Origin: Geojedonia litorea
Lineage (GTDB): Bacteria > Bacteroidota > Bacteroidia > Flavobacteriales > Flavobacteriaceae
DNA length: 64,000 bases
Assembly: GCF_042654525.1 (NCBI RefSeq)
Contig: NZ_JBHSGP010000014.1
Coordinates: 248,001 to 312,000, forward strand
Direction of reading: 5' to 3'
Shown: one piece after another, positions 34,301 to 42,794 of the stretch
How positions within the stretch are numbered: position 1 is the first letter of the stretch
How the letters are laid out: the number at the start of each line of letters is the position of its first letter
The notes under the pieces: model-generated
What the model was told of the DNA's origin: nothing
Database searches by the model: none
What the model saw: only the letters and a program-made list of their open reading frames with translations
Position numbers and translations under genes: made by a program

Positions 34301-37300
34301 CAAAGTACCATTAATGATTCCTAATGATTTTATTTGTTGAAGCACTTCTAAATCTAAATTAATTTCATTAGGCCATACATCTTCACGTGATGATCCACTT
34401 TTGACATCTAGAGGTAATTCTATTTGATAAAAATTTTGAGATAAGTCATTCCCCATTCTGATAAACCCAACCAAATCACCAGGCCCTAAGCTTCCAGTTT
34501 CACCATCTTCGGCATGCATAAACATACGCAGCTTTTTATATTGGCGCATATCTACGCTTATATTCTTGAACACCCCTCTTGAATCGCGAGGCTCTAACTC
34601 GCATACTTCAAGTACTAGCGATTGTTCATTTTGACGAATAATATTGTTGTTGTTATTGAGTTGCTCCAACTCTACTCCCGGAGGCAATACATAATTCCCT
34701 TCGTTTTCTTGAAGTCCAACAATCCCTACATTGAATTCGGCATTAGAGCTATTGTTATTTGGATCTTGATCTAAATCTAAAGTGTAACGTCTCCAATCAC
34801 TTCGCACAAGATCTAATGTTGCAAAACGCATGACTGTTGTTTGGGAAAATCCATTTAGGTATAATCTTGCAAAACGTACCGACCTAATATCGGTAATTCC
34901 TCCAATAGCTTTAGTAGGTTCAGATATTGGAATTCTAAATTGATACCATTTCACCTCTCTGGTCTGCCCATTAGGAAGTGTAACATTACGGGTTTTAATA
35001 TCATTAATTCGAAGATTGCTTTCGTTCAATGTTGATGGTGTAATATTAACTGAATACTCATAGTAACTATCTATAGTATTCATGGTATTATCTCTATTAA
35101 TATCTTCAACATCAGGTTGAGGTGCAGCACCTCTATTGGTTTGAGTAAAGGTGTCTGGCGAATTGCCTTGTAAACCATTATACTTTTTATAGCGTTGAAA
35201 AATGTTTCCTTCGGCATTTAAAAAATAAGTGTAATTATCCTTGGAAGGGTCTTCTCCAAAATTTGCTCCAAACTGCGCGATTTCTTCCGCATCGTCATAA
35301 CCATCTAATCCAACATCTTGATTGTCACGTTCGGCACCTAATGTTGAAAAGGTATATATGAGTGATTGATTTCGTGGCACAACTGTTTGATAAGCAGTAA
35401 CTGGAGTTAAGGAAGAAATATCGCCATTTTCCGGAAGCCCATTCTCATACATTTTTTTACCATCCTTTAAAATATCTTCAGAAATATTACCAAGGTTGAT
35501 ACTTAAGGTTCCCCCGGGATTTGTAGGATTATCTAAAAACGGGTCCTGAAGCCAAAACTCAATATACTCCACATTAGCTTGTTCGAAATCGGTAGAGGTA
35601 ATTTGTCGCGTAATTCCTGCCCACGCTCGAGTTGGGTTATCGATAATATCATCAGCAGCTGTTGGATCAAAATTATATGGCCCTCTTTCATTTGGATAAA
35701 ACACAAGATCTAAGGTATTAATCACTGTAGGTTGCCCCTGAACTATATCCCGCTCTGGAAAAATCTCATCAATAAAAACCCTTCTGGTGTAAAGACTAGA
35801 AACGTCTTCTTCAGTGACACCACTTGGGCGTTGGCTACTATAGAAAATAGGGTCAACGGTATACCAATTTAATAAGGCTCGATCATAACCATTTTGAATA
35901 CCCGGATTGTTGACAGGGTCATCTTCATTGACATTATTAACCGTTCTTGGCCTACTAGAAAGGACCCAAGAAAGTGGGCTCAATAACTCTATAGCCCCTT
36001 GCGTTCCTTCAAAATCATCTACATATACGGTTGCCTCATTATTAAAATTAGTGCCTTTAGGCGCTCCTGGAGCCAAATAAGCAAACTCGCCTCTAATAGA
36101 TAAATTAGAAGGCACATCTGTATCAATATTCGGTAGTTTATTAACTAAACGTGTTAAAAAAGGGACTTCAGTTGAGTAATTACCATTGAGTCCAAAAATG
36201 GTATTGTTAATTGGCTCTGAATTGTAATTAGCTTTTTGAGTAATAGGTCGTTCATTTAAATTCAATAAAGTAGTTCCTAAAACGAAATTCTCATTGAATT
36301 GGTGCTCAATATTCACACCTGTAAAACGTCTAGTTTGCTGACCAAATACAGCATTATTTTCTACAGACACATTAATTGGCGTATTTGATGCTTTTAAAGC
36401 TTCATCTAAAATTTGTACACGCCCTAGCTGATAGTTAACTGTATAATCAATTCCTTCTACCAAAACGCGTCCTCCAGCAGTTACTTTAACCGACCCCCTA
36501 GGCACGTTAAATGCGCCAACAGAAATTCCATCACCACCAGAAGATTTATAGCGCCCTTTTAATTGGAATTTATTTTTTTCGGCTTCATTTAAGGCAGCAG
36601 TTTTTGTCTTTTTATATAGAATGTCGTATACATATTTTTCTTGATTGGGGTTAGCATAGACATCATCTTCATAATCTGTAGGCACCTTTGGGTCACTTAA
36701 TACATCAAATAAATACTTCCCAAAGGGTTCTACTTTCGTGAAAATAATTTTACCGTTTTGTGTTAAAACGGTTAGTCCCGGTACAAAATCGAAAAAGCCA
36801 TCACCCCCTTCTTGCGGATCGTTATTGTAATTAAGTCGATCCAAATGGAACAATCGAATTAAAGGTGTATCAATAATTTCACTATCGTCATTTGGGTCGA
36901 ATGGGGTATTGTTATCAAATCTCGGGAACACAGTGCCTTCAACCGGAGAAATATAATTTAACGGTGAAGCTTCAGTATAAAAAATATTAAGTTTGAAATC
37001 CTCCTTGCTTAATTGAAAAGAACCCGTATCGTAGATATTTTTCATCATTAAATCCCAAATAGGTTCATCAACGTTTGTAAGTGCACTTTTTAGCATTTTC
37101 AAAACCAAGTTGTTGTTATTCACAATCTGATTTCCTGTTCCTTGATCTGTACTTACGTCAGTAGCATTCACCCCATCATTAGCAAATTCTCCTACTTGGT
37201 AAACGGTACCACCAATGGTATACTGAAAAGCAACGGCTAAAACCTCATCATTTAATAACCGTTGGTTTAAAGAAATATAACCAAGTCTGGTATTAAGTGT

Positions 37301-38611
37301 ATAATCTTGACCTTGTATTAATTTTTTTGCGTTTTCTAGTTTTCCAAAATCGAAGCCTTCATTTGCGGTTGGTAAAATCCCTTGTTCAACTGTGGTAATG
37401 TCTCTAACTGCTTGTGTTAATTGAGACCCAGCGCCTCCAATGTTTTTTGGATCGAAGTCGTTATTAGGGTTGTTTGGCGGTTGATTAGCTCCAACATTAA
37501 CAAATCCTGCTGGAGGACTATCTAAACCTATCACATCTGATTCTCCTAAATCCTGAAAAGCAACAACGTTTCTCACGTTATCGGTTTGGTTACTACGGTT
37601 GGTTACCCAAACCTCTATTCTGGTAATTTGAATATTGTTATCTATGAATGGATAACGACGCATTGAAGCATCATAATTATTCCTAAAGTATTGTGCTAAA
37701 AAGAAGTGTCTATTCTCATCATAATCTCTTGCAAAAAACTGAAACTCTTCTAAAGTACCACCACCTTGTGCAATAACCGAACGCGATTGGGATTTTTGTT
37801 CAGAAAACACAGCAGTCACTCGAGTTTTACCAAATTGCAATTCTGTTTTTACCCCAAATAAACTTTGTGCTCCCGTAATTAAGGAACTGTTAAGTGGCAT
37901 GCTTACGTTACCTACTTCAATTTTTCTAACAATGTCGTCTTCATCTGGTGTATATTCCAGCTTTACGAGGTTTTGAAAGTCAAAGGTTGATTGTGTATCG
38001 TAGTTGGCAGTAACCTGTAACCGAGTACCAACTTTACCCAATAAACTTAGACTAATGCGCTGATCAAAATCAAAGGTAAAATTACTTCGATTTCTTGGTG
38101 AAAATGTAGGGTTATCTTGTTTTGTGAAAAGTACGCCTAAATCCATTTCGACAGAACCTTGAGGAATAACTTCTATAGTATTACTACCAAAAACGCTTTC
38201 AAAAAAACCAGAATTCACATAAAACTCTGGAAGTAAATTTTTCTGTATGTCTTCACTGCCTGCCTTCTTACCGTCTGCCGCATCAATTTTTTGCTTATAA
38301 TACGATTTTTGACTTTCTAGAATCACCAGTCGTTGATACTCGGCAGGGGTTAAAATTATTGGATAATTTATATTAAATTTCCCTACTGTTTCGGTATAAA
38401 TATAGCGGTCTGAAATAGGGTCGTAAGTATATTTTGATATTATACTATCAGGGTTAGGCATATTAATTCTCCCAAGAGAAAATCCTGTTTTTGTAGTATC
38501 TTGAGGTACTGGAGTTTGTTGAGAATAAGCTAAACCACTAATCAACAATAGTGCATTGATTAATAGAAAACGGTTTAAAGATGTTGATAAAGTATAGTTA
38601 GTGGTACTCAA
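31400..38611 (-). CDS. sprA: Type IX secretion translocon protein SprA (Sov)
   Basis: The giant outer-membrane barrel through which type IX cargo crosses; needed for gliding and secretion of adhesins in Flavobacterium johnsoniae. The 2403-residue product has a signal peptide (LLINALLLISGLAYSQ), repeated SprA-N regions with DFEGTQGAIELLSPLSWVLSSRPR and GGWAAIASVDTNLADFA, and a long aromatic barrel ending TIRSGLTLRYNFGN. The length agrees with characterised SprA. The start is TTG 38611, five bases after the ruvA stop codon; no ATG is available. It is the largest gene here and shows no frame break. Confidence 0.97.
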   Translation of the reverse strand: MSTTNYTLSTSLNRFLLINALLLISGLAYSQQTPVPQDTTKTGFSLGRINMPNPDSIISKYTYDPISDRYIYTETVGKFNINYPIILTPAEYQRLVILESQKSYYKQKIDAADGKKAGSEDIQKNLLPEFYVNSGFFESVFGSNTIEVIPQGSVEMDLGVLFTKQDNPTFSPRNRSNFTFDFDQRISLSLLGKVGTRLQVTANYDTQSTFDFQNLVKLEYTPDEDDIVRKIEVGNVSMPLNSSLITGAQSLFGVKTELQFGKTRVTAVFSEQKSQSRSVIAQGGGTLEEFQFFARDYDENRHFFLAQYFRNNYDASMRRYPFIDNNIQITRIEVWVTNRSNQTDNVRNVVAFQDLGESDVIGLDSPPAGFVNVGANQPPNNPNNDFDPKNIGGAGSQLTQAVRDITTVEQGILPTANEGFDFGKLENAKKLIQGQDYTLNTRLGYISLNQRLLNDEVLAVAFQYTIGGTVYQVGEFANDGVNATDVSTDQGTGNQIVNNNNLVLKMLKSALTNVDEPIWDLMMKNIYDTGSFQLSKEDFKLNIFYTEASPLNYISPVEGTVFPRFDNNTPFDPNDDSEIIDTPLIRLFHLDRLNYNNDPQEGGDGFFDFVPGLTVLTQNGKIIFTKVEPFGKYLFDVLSDPKVPTDYEDDVYANPNQEKYVYDILYKKTKTAALNEAEKNKFQLKGRYKSSGGDGISVGAFNVPRGSVKVTAGGRVLVEGIDYTVNYQLGRVQILDEALKASNTPINVSVENNAVFGQQTRRFTGVNIEHQFNENFVLGTTLLNLNERPITQKANYNSEPINNTIFGLNGNYSTEVPFLTRLVNKLPNIDTDVPSNLSIRGEFAYLAPGAPKGTNFNNEATVYVDDFEGTQGAIELLSPLSWVLSSRPRTVNNVNEDDPVNNPGIQNGYDRALLNWYTVDPIFYSSQRPSGVTEEDVSSLYTRRVFIDEIFPERDIVQGQPTVINTLDLVFYPNERGPYNFDPTAADDIIDNPTRAWAGITRQITSTDFEQANVEYIEFWLQDPFLDNPTNPGGTLSINLGNISEDILKDGKKMYENGLPENGDISSLTPVTAYQTVVPRNQSLIYTFSTLGAERDNQDVGLDGYDDAEEIAQFGANFGEDPSKDNYTYFLNAEGNIFQRYKKYNGLQGNSPDTFTQTNRGAAPQPDVEDINRDNTMNTIDSYYEYSVNITPSTLNESNLRINDIKTRNVTLPNGQTREVKWYQFRIPISEPTKAIGGITDIRSVRFARLYLNGFSQTTVMRFATLDLVRSDWRRYTLDLDQDPNNNSSNAEFNVGIVGLQENEGNYVLPPGVELEQLNNNNNIIRQNEQSLVLEVCELEPRDSRGVFKNISVDMRQYKKLRMFMHAEDGETGSLGPGDLVGFIRMGNDLSQNFYQIELPLDVKSGSSREDVWPNEINLDLEVLQQIKSLGIINGTLANPNPTFYDVTPDGPVVVNEFDPHILGQQRVAIRGNPNFGDVRVLMVGVKNPGAGNIPMNQCGEVWFNELRLSDLDNEGGWAAIASVDTNLADFANISATGRQSTTGFGSIEQRPNERSREDVKQYDVVTNVNLGQLLPKKWGIQVPFNYAQSEEIITPEYDEFYRDIKLQTQLDNSPNKDSILTVNENYTKRKSINFIGVKKQRMGESKPRFYDVENFTFNYSYNKVEHRDFEIENSLDQNIRAGVNYNYSFNPIVIEPFLKNDSIFNGKYWKILKDFNFNLLPTSFSATSDIIRQFSKQKFREVDLTGNNIGLEELFRRNYNFNTQYAINYNITKALSLSFNAANTNIVRNYFIDDRLNGRQDPNLDVWDGFFDFGDPNIQNQQLQLNYEIPLYKIPTFNFLRATYSYTGDFQWQKGSDLNNNLPFTEKDGSVTTYNLGNSIQNANTHNINSTLNMENLYRYLGLVKKPAGRNAVANRQRVAAPALDRNGNPTSNQPQGPAKSGAGTKIWNTTIDILTSVKRIQVNYTENNGTFLPGYLRTPGFIGTLKPTFGYTFGSQSDIRDLVARNGWLTVFPNFNEQYTEVTNRVLDVSANLEPVKDLKIDLNGSRTYSENLSESFNSTDIDGDGFSDTYNSLIRNSFGNFNISTVLIKTAFSKSDELQSDPFNEFRANRLIIANRLAQQRGIDISNPANLDAEGYPIGYGKNSQAVLLPAFLSAYTGQSADKVKLTAFREVPIPNWQLKYTGFMKYKWFKDKFRRFSLTHGYRSSYTINQFRTNLDYDPENPDDLNQGGNFKNPVLFSNINLEEQFSPLVRIDFEMKNSVKVLAEIKKDRILSLSFDNNLMTEIQGKEYILGLGYRIKDVRIRSKLAGPGQIIKSDLNMKADVSVRDNKTIIRYLDLENNQVTSGQTIWGIKYSADYAFSKNLTGIFYFDYSFSEYAISTAFPQTTIRSGLTLRYNFGN

Positions 38612-38616
38612 ATCGT

Positions 38617-39198
38617 TTATAAGTTTTTTAAAGCTTCCTTTATAATGGTCTCTACATTAGCATCTGGCTTATTGGATATAATTTTATCTATAACACGTTC
38701 GGATTGTTTTCTAACAAATCCAAGCACTTCTAATGCAGATAACGCTTCATCTTTACTGGTATTGTTCTGTCGAAGTGAAACTTCATCCAAATCATAGACT
38801 TTTAAAATTTTGTCTTTTAAATCTAGAATAACACGCTGTGCTGTTTTAGCTCCTATCCCTTTTATAGATTGAATTAAGGCAACGTCTCCAACAGCAATGC
38901 CTTCTCGTACTTGTTTTGGTGTTAGAGAAGACAACATCGTTCTAGCTGTGCTTGCACCTACCCCACTAACTGAAATTAAGAGTTTAAAAATATCACGTTC
39001 GGCGATAGAAGAAAAACCATATAATGTGTGTGAATCTTCTTTTACTAACAAATAAGAGTACAGTCTAATATGTTCTTGATCAAGTATTTGAGAATATGTA
39101 TGTAATGAAATATGAAGTAAGTATCCAACACCATTGCAGTCTATAACAACATCCGTTAGATTTTTTTCCACTAATTTCCCCTCAATATGTGTAATCAT
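38617..39198 (-). CDS. ruvA: Holliday junction branch migration protein RuvA
   Basis: Binds four-way junctions and loads RuvB. The 193 residues show the OB-fold N-terminus (MITHIEGKLVEKNLTDVVIDCNGVGYLL), two helix-hairpin-helix motifs (LLISVSGVGASTA and LIQSIKGIGAKTAQRVILDLKDK) and the C-terminal RuvB-binding domain (about 145-193). Start ATG 39198. It is the first gene before sprA; ruvB lies separately at 46166-47188. Confidence 0.96.
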   Translation of the reverse strand: MITHIEGKLVEKNLTDVVIDCNGVGYLLHISLHTYSQILDQEHIRLYSYLLVKEDSHTLYGFSSIAERDIFKLLISVSGVGASTARTMLSSLTPKQVREGIAVGDVALIQSIKGIGAKTAQRVILDLKDKILKVYDLDEVSLRQNNTSKDEALSALEVLGFVRKQSERVIDKIISNKPDANVETIIKEALKNL

Positions 39199-39220
39199 CT
39201 AGTAACTTTGGTTATAGTCT

Positions 39221-39250
39221 CAAATGTAATAAAATTATTTGCATTACAAA
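39221..39250 (-). promoter_or_regulatory. Promoter of ruvA-sprA
   Basis: Minus-strand -33 TTTG (39247-39250), 18-bp spacer and -7 TACATTTG (39221-39228), squeezed into the 57-bp gap after the malic enzyme gene. Confidence 0.65.
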
Positions 39251-39255
39251 GATGA

Positions 39256-41559
39256 TTACTTCATTGATGCAGCTTTAAGTTCTTGCTCCTTTTTCTCCTT
39301 TTGTTGGGCATCAATAACTGCAATGGCAGTCATATTTACAATTTCATCAACACTAGCATCTAATTGAAGGATGTGAACTGGTTTTCTCATACCCATCATG
39401 ATAGGACCAATCGACTCTGCTTTATTGAGTTCCTTGAGCAATTTATAAGTGATATTTGCAGCTTCCAAATTTGGAAAAATTAATGTATTTACTTTTCGAC
39501 CAGCCAATTTTGAAAACGGGAATACATCTTGCAGCATTTCCCCATTAAGTGCAAAATCAGTTTGTAATTCTCCATCAACAATCAGCTCTGGATGCGATTG
39601 GTGAAGTAAAGCTACTGCATCTCTCACTTTTGTTGTTCTTGGGCTTGTTGAAGAGCCAAAATTCGCAAATGAAATCATCGCAATTACTGGTTCCATTCCA
39701 AACATACGTACTGTTCGGGCAGTCATTTGGGCAATTTTGGCTAAGTCTTCAGCAGATGGATCAATATTTATTGACGTATCACTCAAAAACATTGGGCCTC
39801 GTTGGGTCATCATTAAATTGGTTGTGGCTGCACGAGTTGCTCTAGTTGCCAAACCTATTAGTTCTAACATTGGTTTTACAACCGAAGGATAACTTCTAGA
39901 ATATCCCGAAATTAAAGCATCTGCATCGCCTTCATTCACCATCATAGCTGCAAAATAGTTACGCTCTCTCATAATGCGTTGAGCTGAATACAAGGTAACT
40001 CCTTTACGTTTTCGTTGTTCCCAATACACTTTGGCGTATTTATTTTTTCTAGAAAGCTCTTCATCTGATTTAGGGTCAATAATTTCCAAATCAGCGTCAA
40101 AATCCAATTCTTTCATAAGGTCTTCGATTGCATCTCGCCTTCCCAAAAGAATAGGAATAGCTATACCTTCTTCGTATGCAATTTGAGCTGCTTTTAATAC
40201 GTCTAAATGATCGGCCTCTGCGTAGACCACGCGTTTAGGATCCATTCGTGCTCTATTGGTGAGCAATCGAATCATTTTGTTATCAGCACCTAAACGTTCT
40301 AACAATGAATCTTTATAGCGCTCCCAATTTTCAATTGGTTCTTTAGCTACGCCACTTTCCATGGCAGCTTTAGCTACGGCTGGTGGAACTTCTCCTATTA
40401 ATCGAGGGTCAAAAGGTTTTGGAATAATATAATCCCGACCAAAGGTTAGTCTGGTTTCTCCATAAGCAATATTTACCTGCTCTGGCACTGGTTCTTTAGC
40501 TAATTTGGCCAAAGCCATGACGGCAGCCATTTTCATCTCTTCGTTAATTTTGGTTGCTCTCACATCAAGAGCACCTCTAAAAATAAATGGAAATCCAAGG
40601 ACATTATTGACCTGATTAGGGTGGTCGCTACGCCCAGTAGCCATAATAATATCTTTACGAGTTGCTACAGCTACATCATAAGGTATTTCGGGGTTTGGAT
40701 TGGCCATAGCAAACACAATTGGATTTTTTGCCATGCTTAGCAACATTTCGGGAGTCACTATGTCTGCCATTGAAAGACCAATAAAAACATCGGCATCTTT
40801 CATGGCTTCATCTAAAGTGTCTATTTTACGATGCGTAGCGAATTCGGCTTTTTCAGTTGACAGGTTTTCACGATCCTTTCTAATCACGCCTTTACTATCT
40901 AACATTACCATGTTTTCACGTTTTGCACCACAAGATTGGTAGAGTCGTGAACATGAAATGGCTGCTGCTCCGGCACCACTAATCACTATTTTAACTTTTT
41001 CAATTTTCTTTTTAGCCAATTCCAAAGCATTGATTAAAGCTGCTGCTGAAATAATAGCAGTGCCATGCTGATCATCATGCATTACAGGAATATCTAATTC
41101 TTCTTTTAATCGACGTTCAATTTCAAAAGCTTCAGGAGCTTTGATATCTTCTAAATTAATCCCTCCAAATGTTGGCGCAATATTTTTGACCGTTTGGATA
41201 AATTCTTCAACATTTTCGGTGTCTACCTCAATATCAAAAACATCAATATCAGCAAAAATTTTAAAAAGCAAACCTTTACCTTCCATCACTGGTTTAGAAG
41301 CTTCAGGACCAATATTACCAAGGCCTAATACCGCTGTTCCATTTGAAATTACTGCAACCAAATTACCTTTGGTGGTGTATTTATAAACGTTGTTTTTATC
41401 TTTTTCAATTTCTAAACAAGGTTCTGCAACACCCGGTGAATAGGCCAATGACAAATCTCTTTGGGTTGCATACTTTTTGGTGGGAACTACCTGAATTTTT
41501 CCAGGCGTTGGTTTAGCGTGATATATTAAGGCTTCGCGACGTTTGCTCTGCTTGCTCAT
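39256..41559 (-). CDS. maeB: NADP-dependent malic enzyme with C-terminal phosphotransacetylase-like domain
   Basis: Oxidatively decarboxylates malate to pyruvate with NADP+. The 767 residues comprise a malic enzyme part (about 1-430: SLAYSPGVAEPC, MHDDQHGTAI, the dinucleotide fold VVISGAGAAAISC) and a phosphate acetyltransferase-like part (about 430-767: AQIAYEEGIAIPILLGRR, MMTQRGPMFLSDTSINIDPSAEDLA). In MaeB proteins that second part is thought to be regulatory (acetyl-CoA binding). Start ATG 41559. A -7 element and two 13-bp direct repeats lie upstream. Confidence 0.95.
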   Translation of the reverse strand: MSKQSKRREALIYHAKPTPGKIQVVPTKKYATQRDLSLAYSPGVAEPCLEIEKDKNNVYKYTTKGNLVAVISNGTAVLGLGNIGPEASKPVMEGKGLLFKIFADIDVFDIEVDTENVEEFIQTVKNIAPTFGGINLEDIKAPEAFEIERRLKEELDIPVMHDDQHGTAIISAAALINALELAKKKIEKVKIVISGAGAAAISCSRLYQSCGAKRENMVMLDSKGVIRKDRENLSTEKAEFATHRKIDTLDEAMKDADVFIGLSMADIVTPEMLLSMAKNPIVFAMANPNPEIPYDVAVATRKDIIMATGRSDHPNQVNNVLGFPFIFRGALDVRATKINEEMKMAAVMALAKLAKEPVPEQVNIAYGETRLTFGRDYIIPKPFDPRLIGEVPPAVAKAAMESGVAKEPIENWERYKDSLLERLGADNKMIRLLTNRARMDPKRVVYAEADHLDVLKAAQIAYEEGIAIPILLGRRDAIEDLMKELDFDADLEIIDPKSDEELSRKNKYAKVYWEQRKRKGVTLYSAQRIMRERNYFAAMMVNEGDADALISGYSRSYPSVVKPMLELIGLATRATRAATTNLMMTQRGPMFLSDTSINIDPSAEDLAKIAQMTARTVRMFGMEPVIAMISFANFGSSTSPRTTKVRDAVALLHQSHPELIVDGELQTDFALNGEMLQDVFPFSKLAGRKVNTLIFPNLEAANITYKLLKELNKAESIGPIMMGMRKPVHILQLDASVDEIVNMTAIAVIDAQQKEKKEQELKAASMK

Positions 41560-41584
41560 ATAAATAAGGATTAATCTGAATTAA

Positions 41585-41592
41585 CAAAGGTA
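41585..41592 (-). promoter_or_regulatory. -7 promoter element of maeB
   Basis: TACCTTTG on the minus strand, 25 bp upstream of the start codon; two direct repeats lie just upstream in place of a clear -33 element. Confidence 0.5.
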
Positions 41593-41605
41593 ATGGATTT
41601 AAGAG

Positions 41606-41645
41606 AATAGAAGGCAGAAAAATTTACCCGAAAATAGAAGGCAGA
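41606..41645. repeat. Two 13-bp direct repeats upstream of maeB
   Basis: AATAGAAGGCAGA occurs exactly at 41606-41618 and 41633-41645, 27 bp apart, covering the -28 to -67 region relative to the predicted maeB transcription start. Confidence 0.55.
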
Positions 41646-41688
41646 TGAAAGAAAAAAGATACCTCCATTTGATTTTGATGGGATTGAT

Positions 41689-42612
41689 TCAATCTTTTAA
41701 AAACTCAATATTACGCTTTAAACCTTCAAATTTGGTGCGTTTTACTGCTGAATTCTTAAAAACTTTATTAAAAGTGTCTTTGGTAATCTCTTCCCAGTCC
41801 TTTTTGGTCATAGATAATAATTCAGGGTGTGGATGGAATAAAGGCTCACTATGCGATTTAGAAAAACGGTTCCAAGGACATACATCTTGACACACATCAC
41901 AGCCAAACATCCAATCATCAAATTGTCCTTTAAATTCTGAAGGAATATTTTCTTTTAACTCAATGGTAAAATACGAAATACATTTACTACCATCAACCAC
42001 ATATGGTTCCGTGATCGCTTGTGTTGGGCAGGCATCAATACATGCTGTACAAGTTCCACAATGGTCGGTAGTTGGCAAATCGTAATCTAATTCTAAATCA
42101 ACTATAAGTTCTGCAATGAAATAAAAGGAGCCTACTTGCTGCGTTAGTAAATTGGTGTGTTTGCCAATCCAACCTAATCCGCTTTTTGCTGCCCAAGCTT
42201 TATCTAAAACGGGAGCTGAATCTACAAAAGCACGCCCATGGACTTCTCCAATTTCATCCTGAATAAAATGTAACAATTGCTTTAACTTGTCTTTAATCAC
42301 AAAATGATAATCGGTTCCGTAAGCGTATTTTGATAGCTTAAAGCTTTCTGTTGTTTGCTCGTGATTCGGGTAATAATTTAAAAGTAATGATATCACACTT
42401 TTTGAATCTTCTACTAAAAGTGTTGGATTAAGCCGCTTATCAAAATGGTTTTCCATGTATTGCATTTGGCCATGCATATTGTTGTTTAGCCATTTCTCTA
42501 AACGTGGCGCTTCTTCTTCTAAAAATTGTGCTTCGCTAATTCCACATGACAAAAAACCGAGGCGTTTGGCTTCGGTTTTAATGAGTTGGGTATATTGTGT
42601 TTTGGCGCTCAA
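41689..42612 (-). CDS. queG: Epoxyqueuosine reductase QueG
   Basis: Cobalamin- and Fe-S-dependent reduction of epoxyqueuosine to queuosine in tRNA. The 307 residues have the catalytic Asp131 (FVDSAPVLDK) and two [4Fe-4S] motifs: C185GTCTACIDAC195P and C238DVCQDVC245P with Cys211. The family length is 300-380, and this copy lacks the C-terminal HEAT repeats. The start is TTG 42612, which gives the conserved N-terminus MSAKTQYTQLIKTEAKRLGF. Confidence 0.95.
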   Translation of the reverse strand: MSAKTQYTQLIKTEAKRLGFLSCGISEAQFLEEEAPRLEKWLNNNMHGQMQYMENHFDKRLNPTLLVEDSKSVISLLLNYYPNHEQTTESFKLSKYAYGTDYHFVIKDKLKQLLHFIQDEIGEVHGRAFVDSAPVLDKAWAAKSGLGWIGKHTNLLTQQVGSFYFIAELIVDLELDYDLPTTDHCGTCTACIDACPTQAITEPYVVDGSKCISYFTIELKENIPSEFKGQFDDWMFGCDVCQDVCPWNRFSKSHSEPLFHPHPELLSMTKKDWEEITKDTFNKVFKNSAVKRTKFEGLKRNIEFLKD

Positions 42613-42641
42613 TGTTTTTATTACTGAATGCTAAATTACGA

Positions 42642-42678
42642 TTAAAAAGGAAATTGAAATTTTAAATTTCCTTTTTAA
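42642..42678 (-). terminator. Long AT-rich hairpin upstream of queG
   Basis: TTAAAAAGGAAATT and its exact complement flank a 9-base loop. It may terminate read-through from the acyl-CoA dehydrogenase side or act in both directions; it is immediately followed by a weak -7-like TAATTTAG before queG. Confidence 0.45.
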
Positions 42679-42737
42679 GGAAAAAATAATTGAACGCACA
42701 AATCAAAAACCACGTGGTATAACGACGAGGCGTGAAT

Positions 42738-42763
42738 TGAAAAACTTCTAATTATAGAAGTCG
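42738..42763 (-). terminator. Intrinsic terminator of the methyltransferase-acyl-CoA dehydrogenase unit
   Basis: ACTTCTA (42744-42750) pairs with TAGAAGT (42755-42761) around a 4-base loop, followed by TTTTTC on the minus strand, 32 bp past the dehydrogenase stop codon. Confidence 0.55.
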
Positions 42764-42794
42764 TTTTGGAGTTAAAATTAATTATGTTGTTAAA

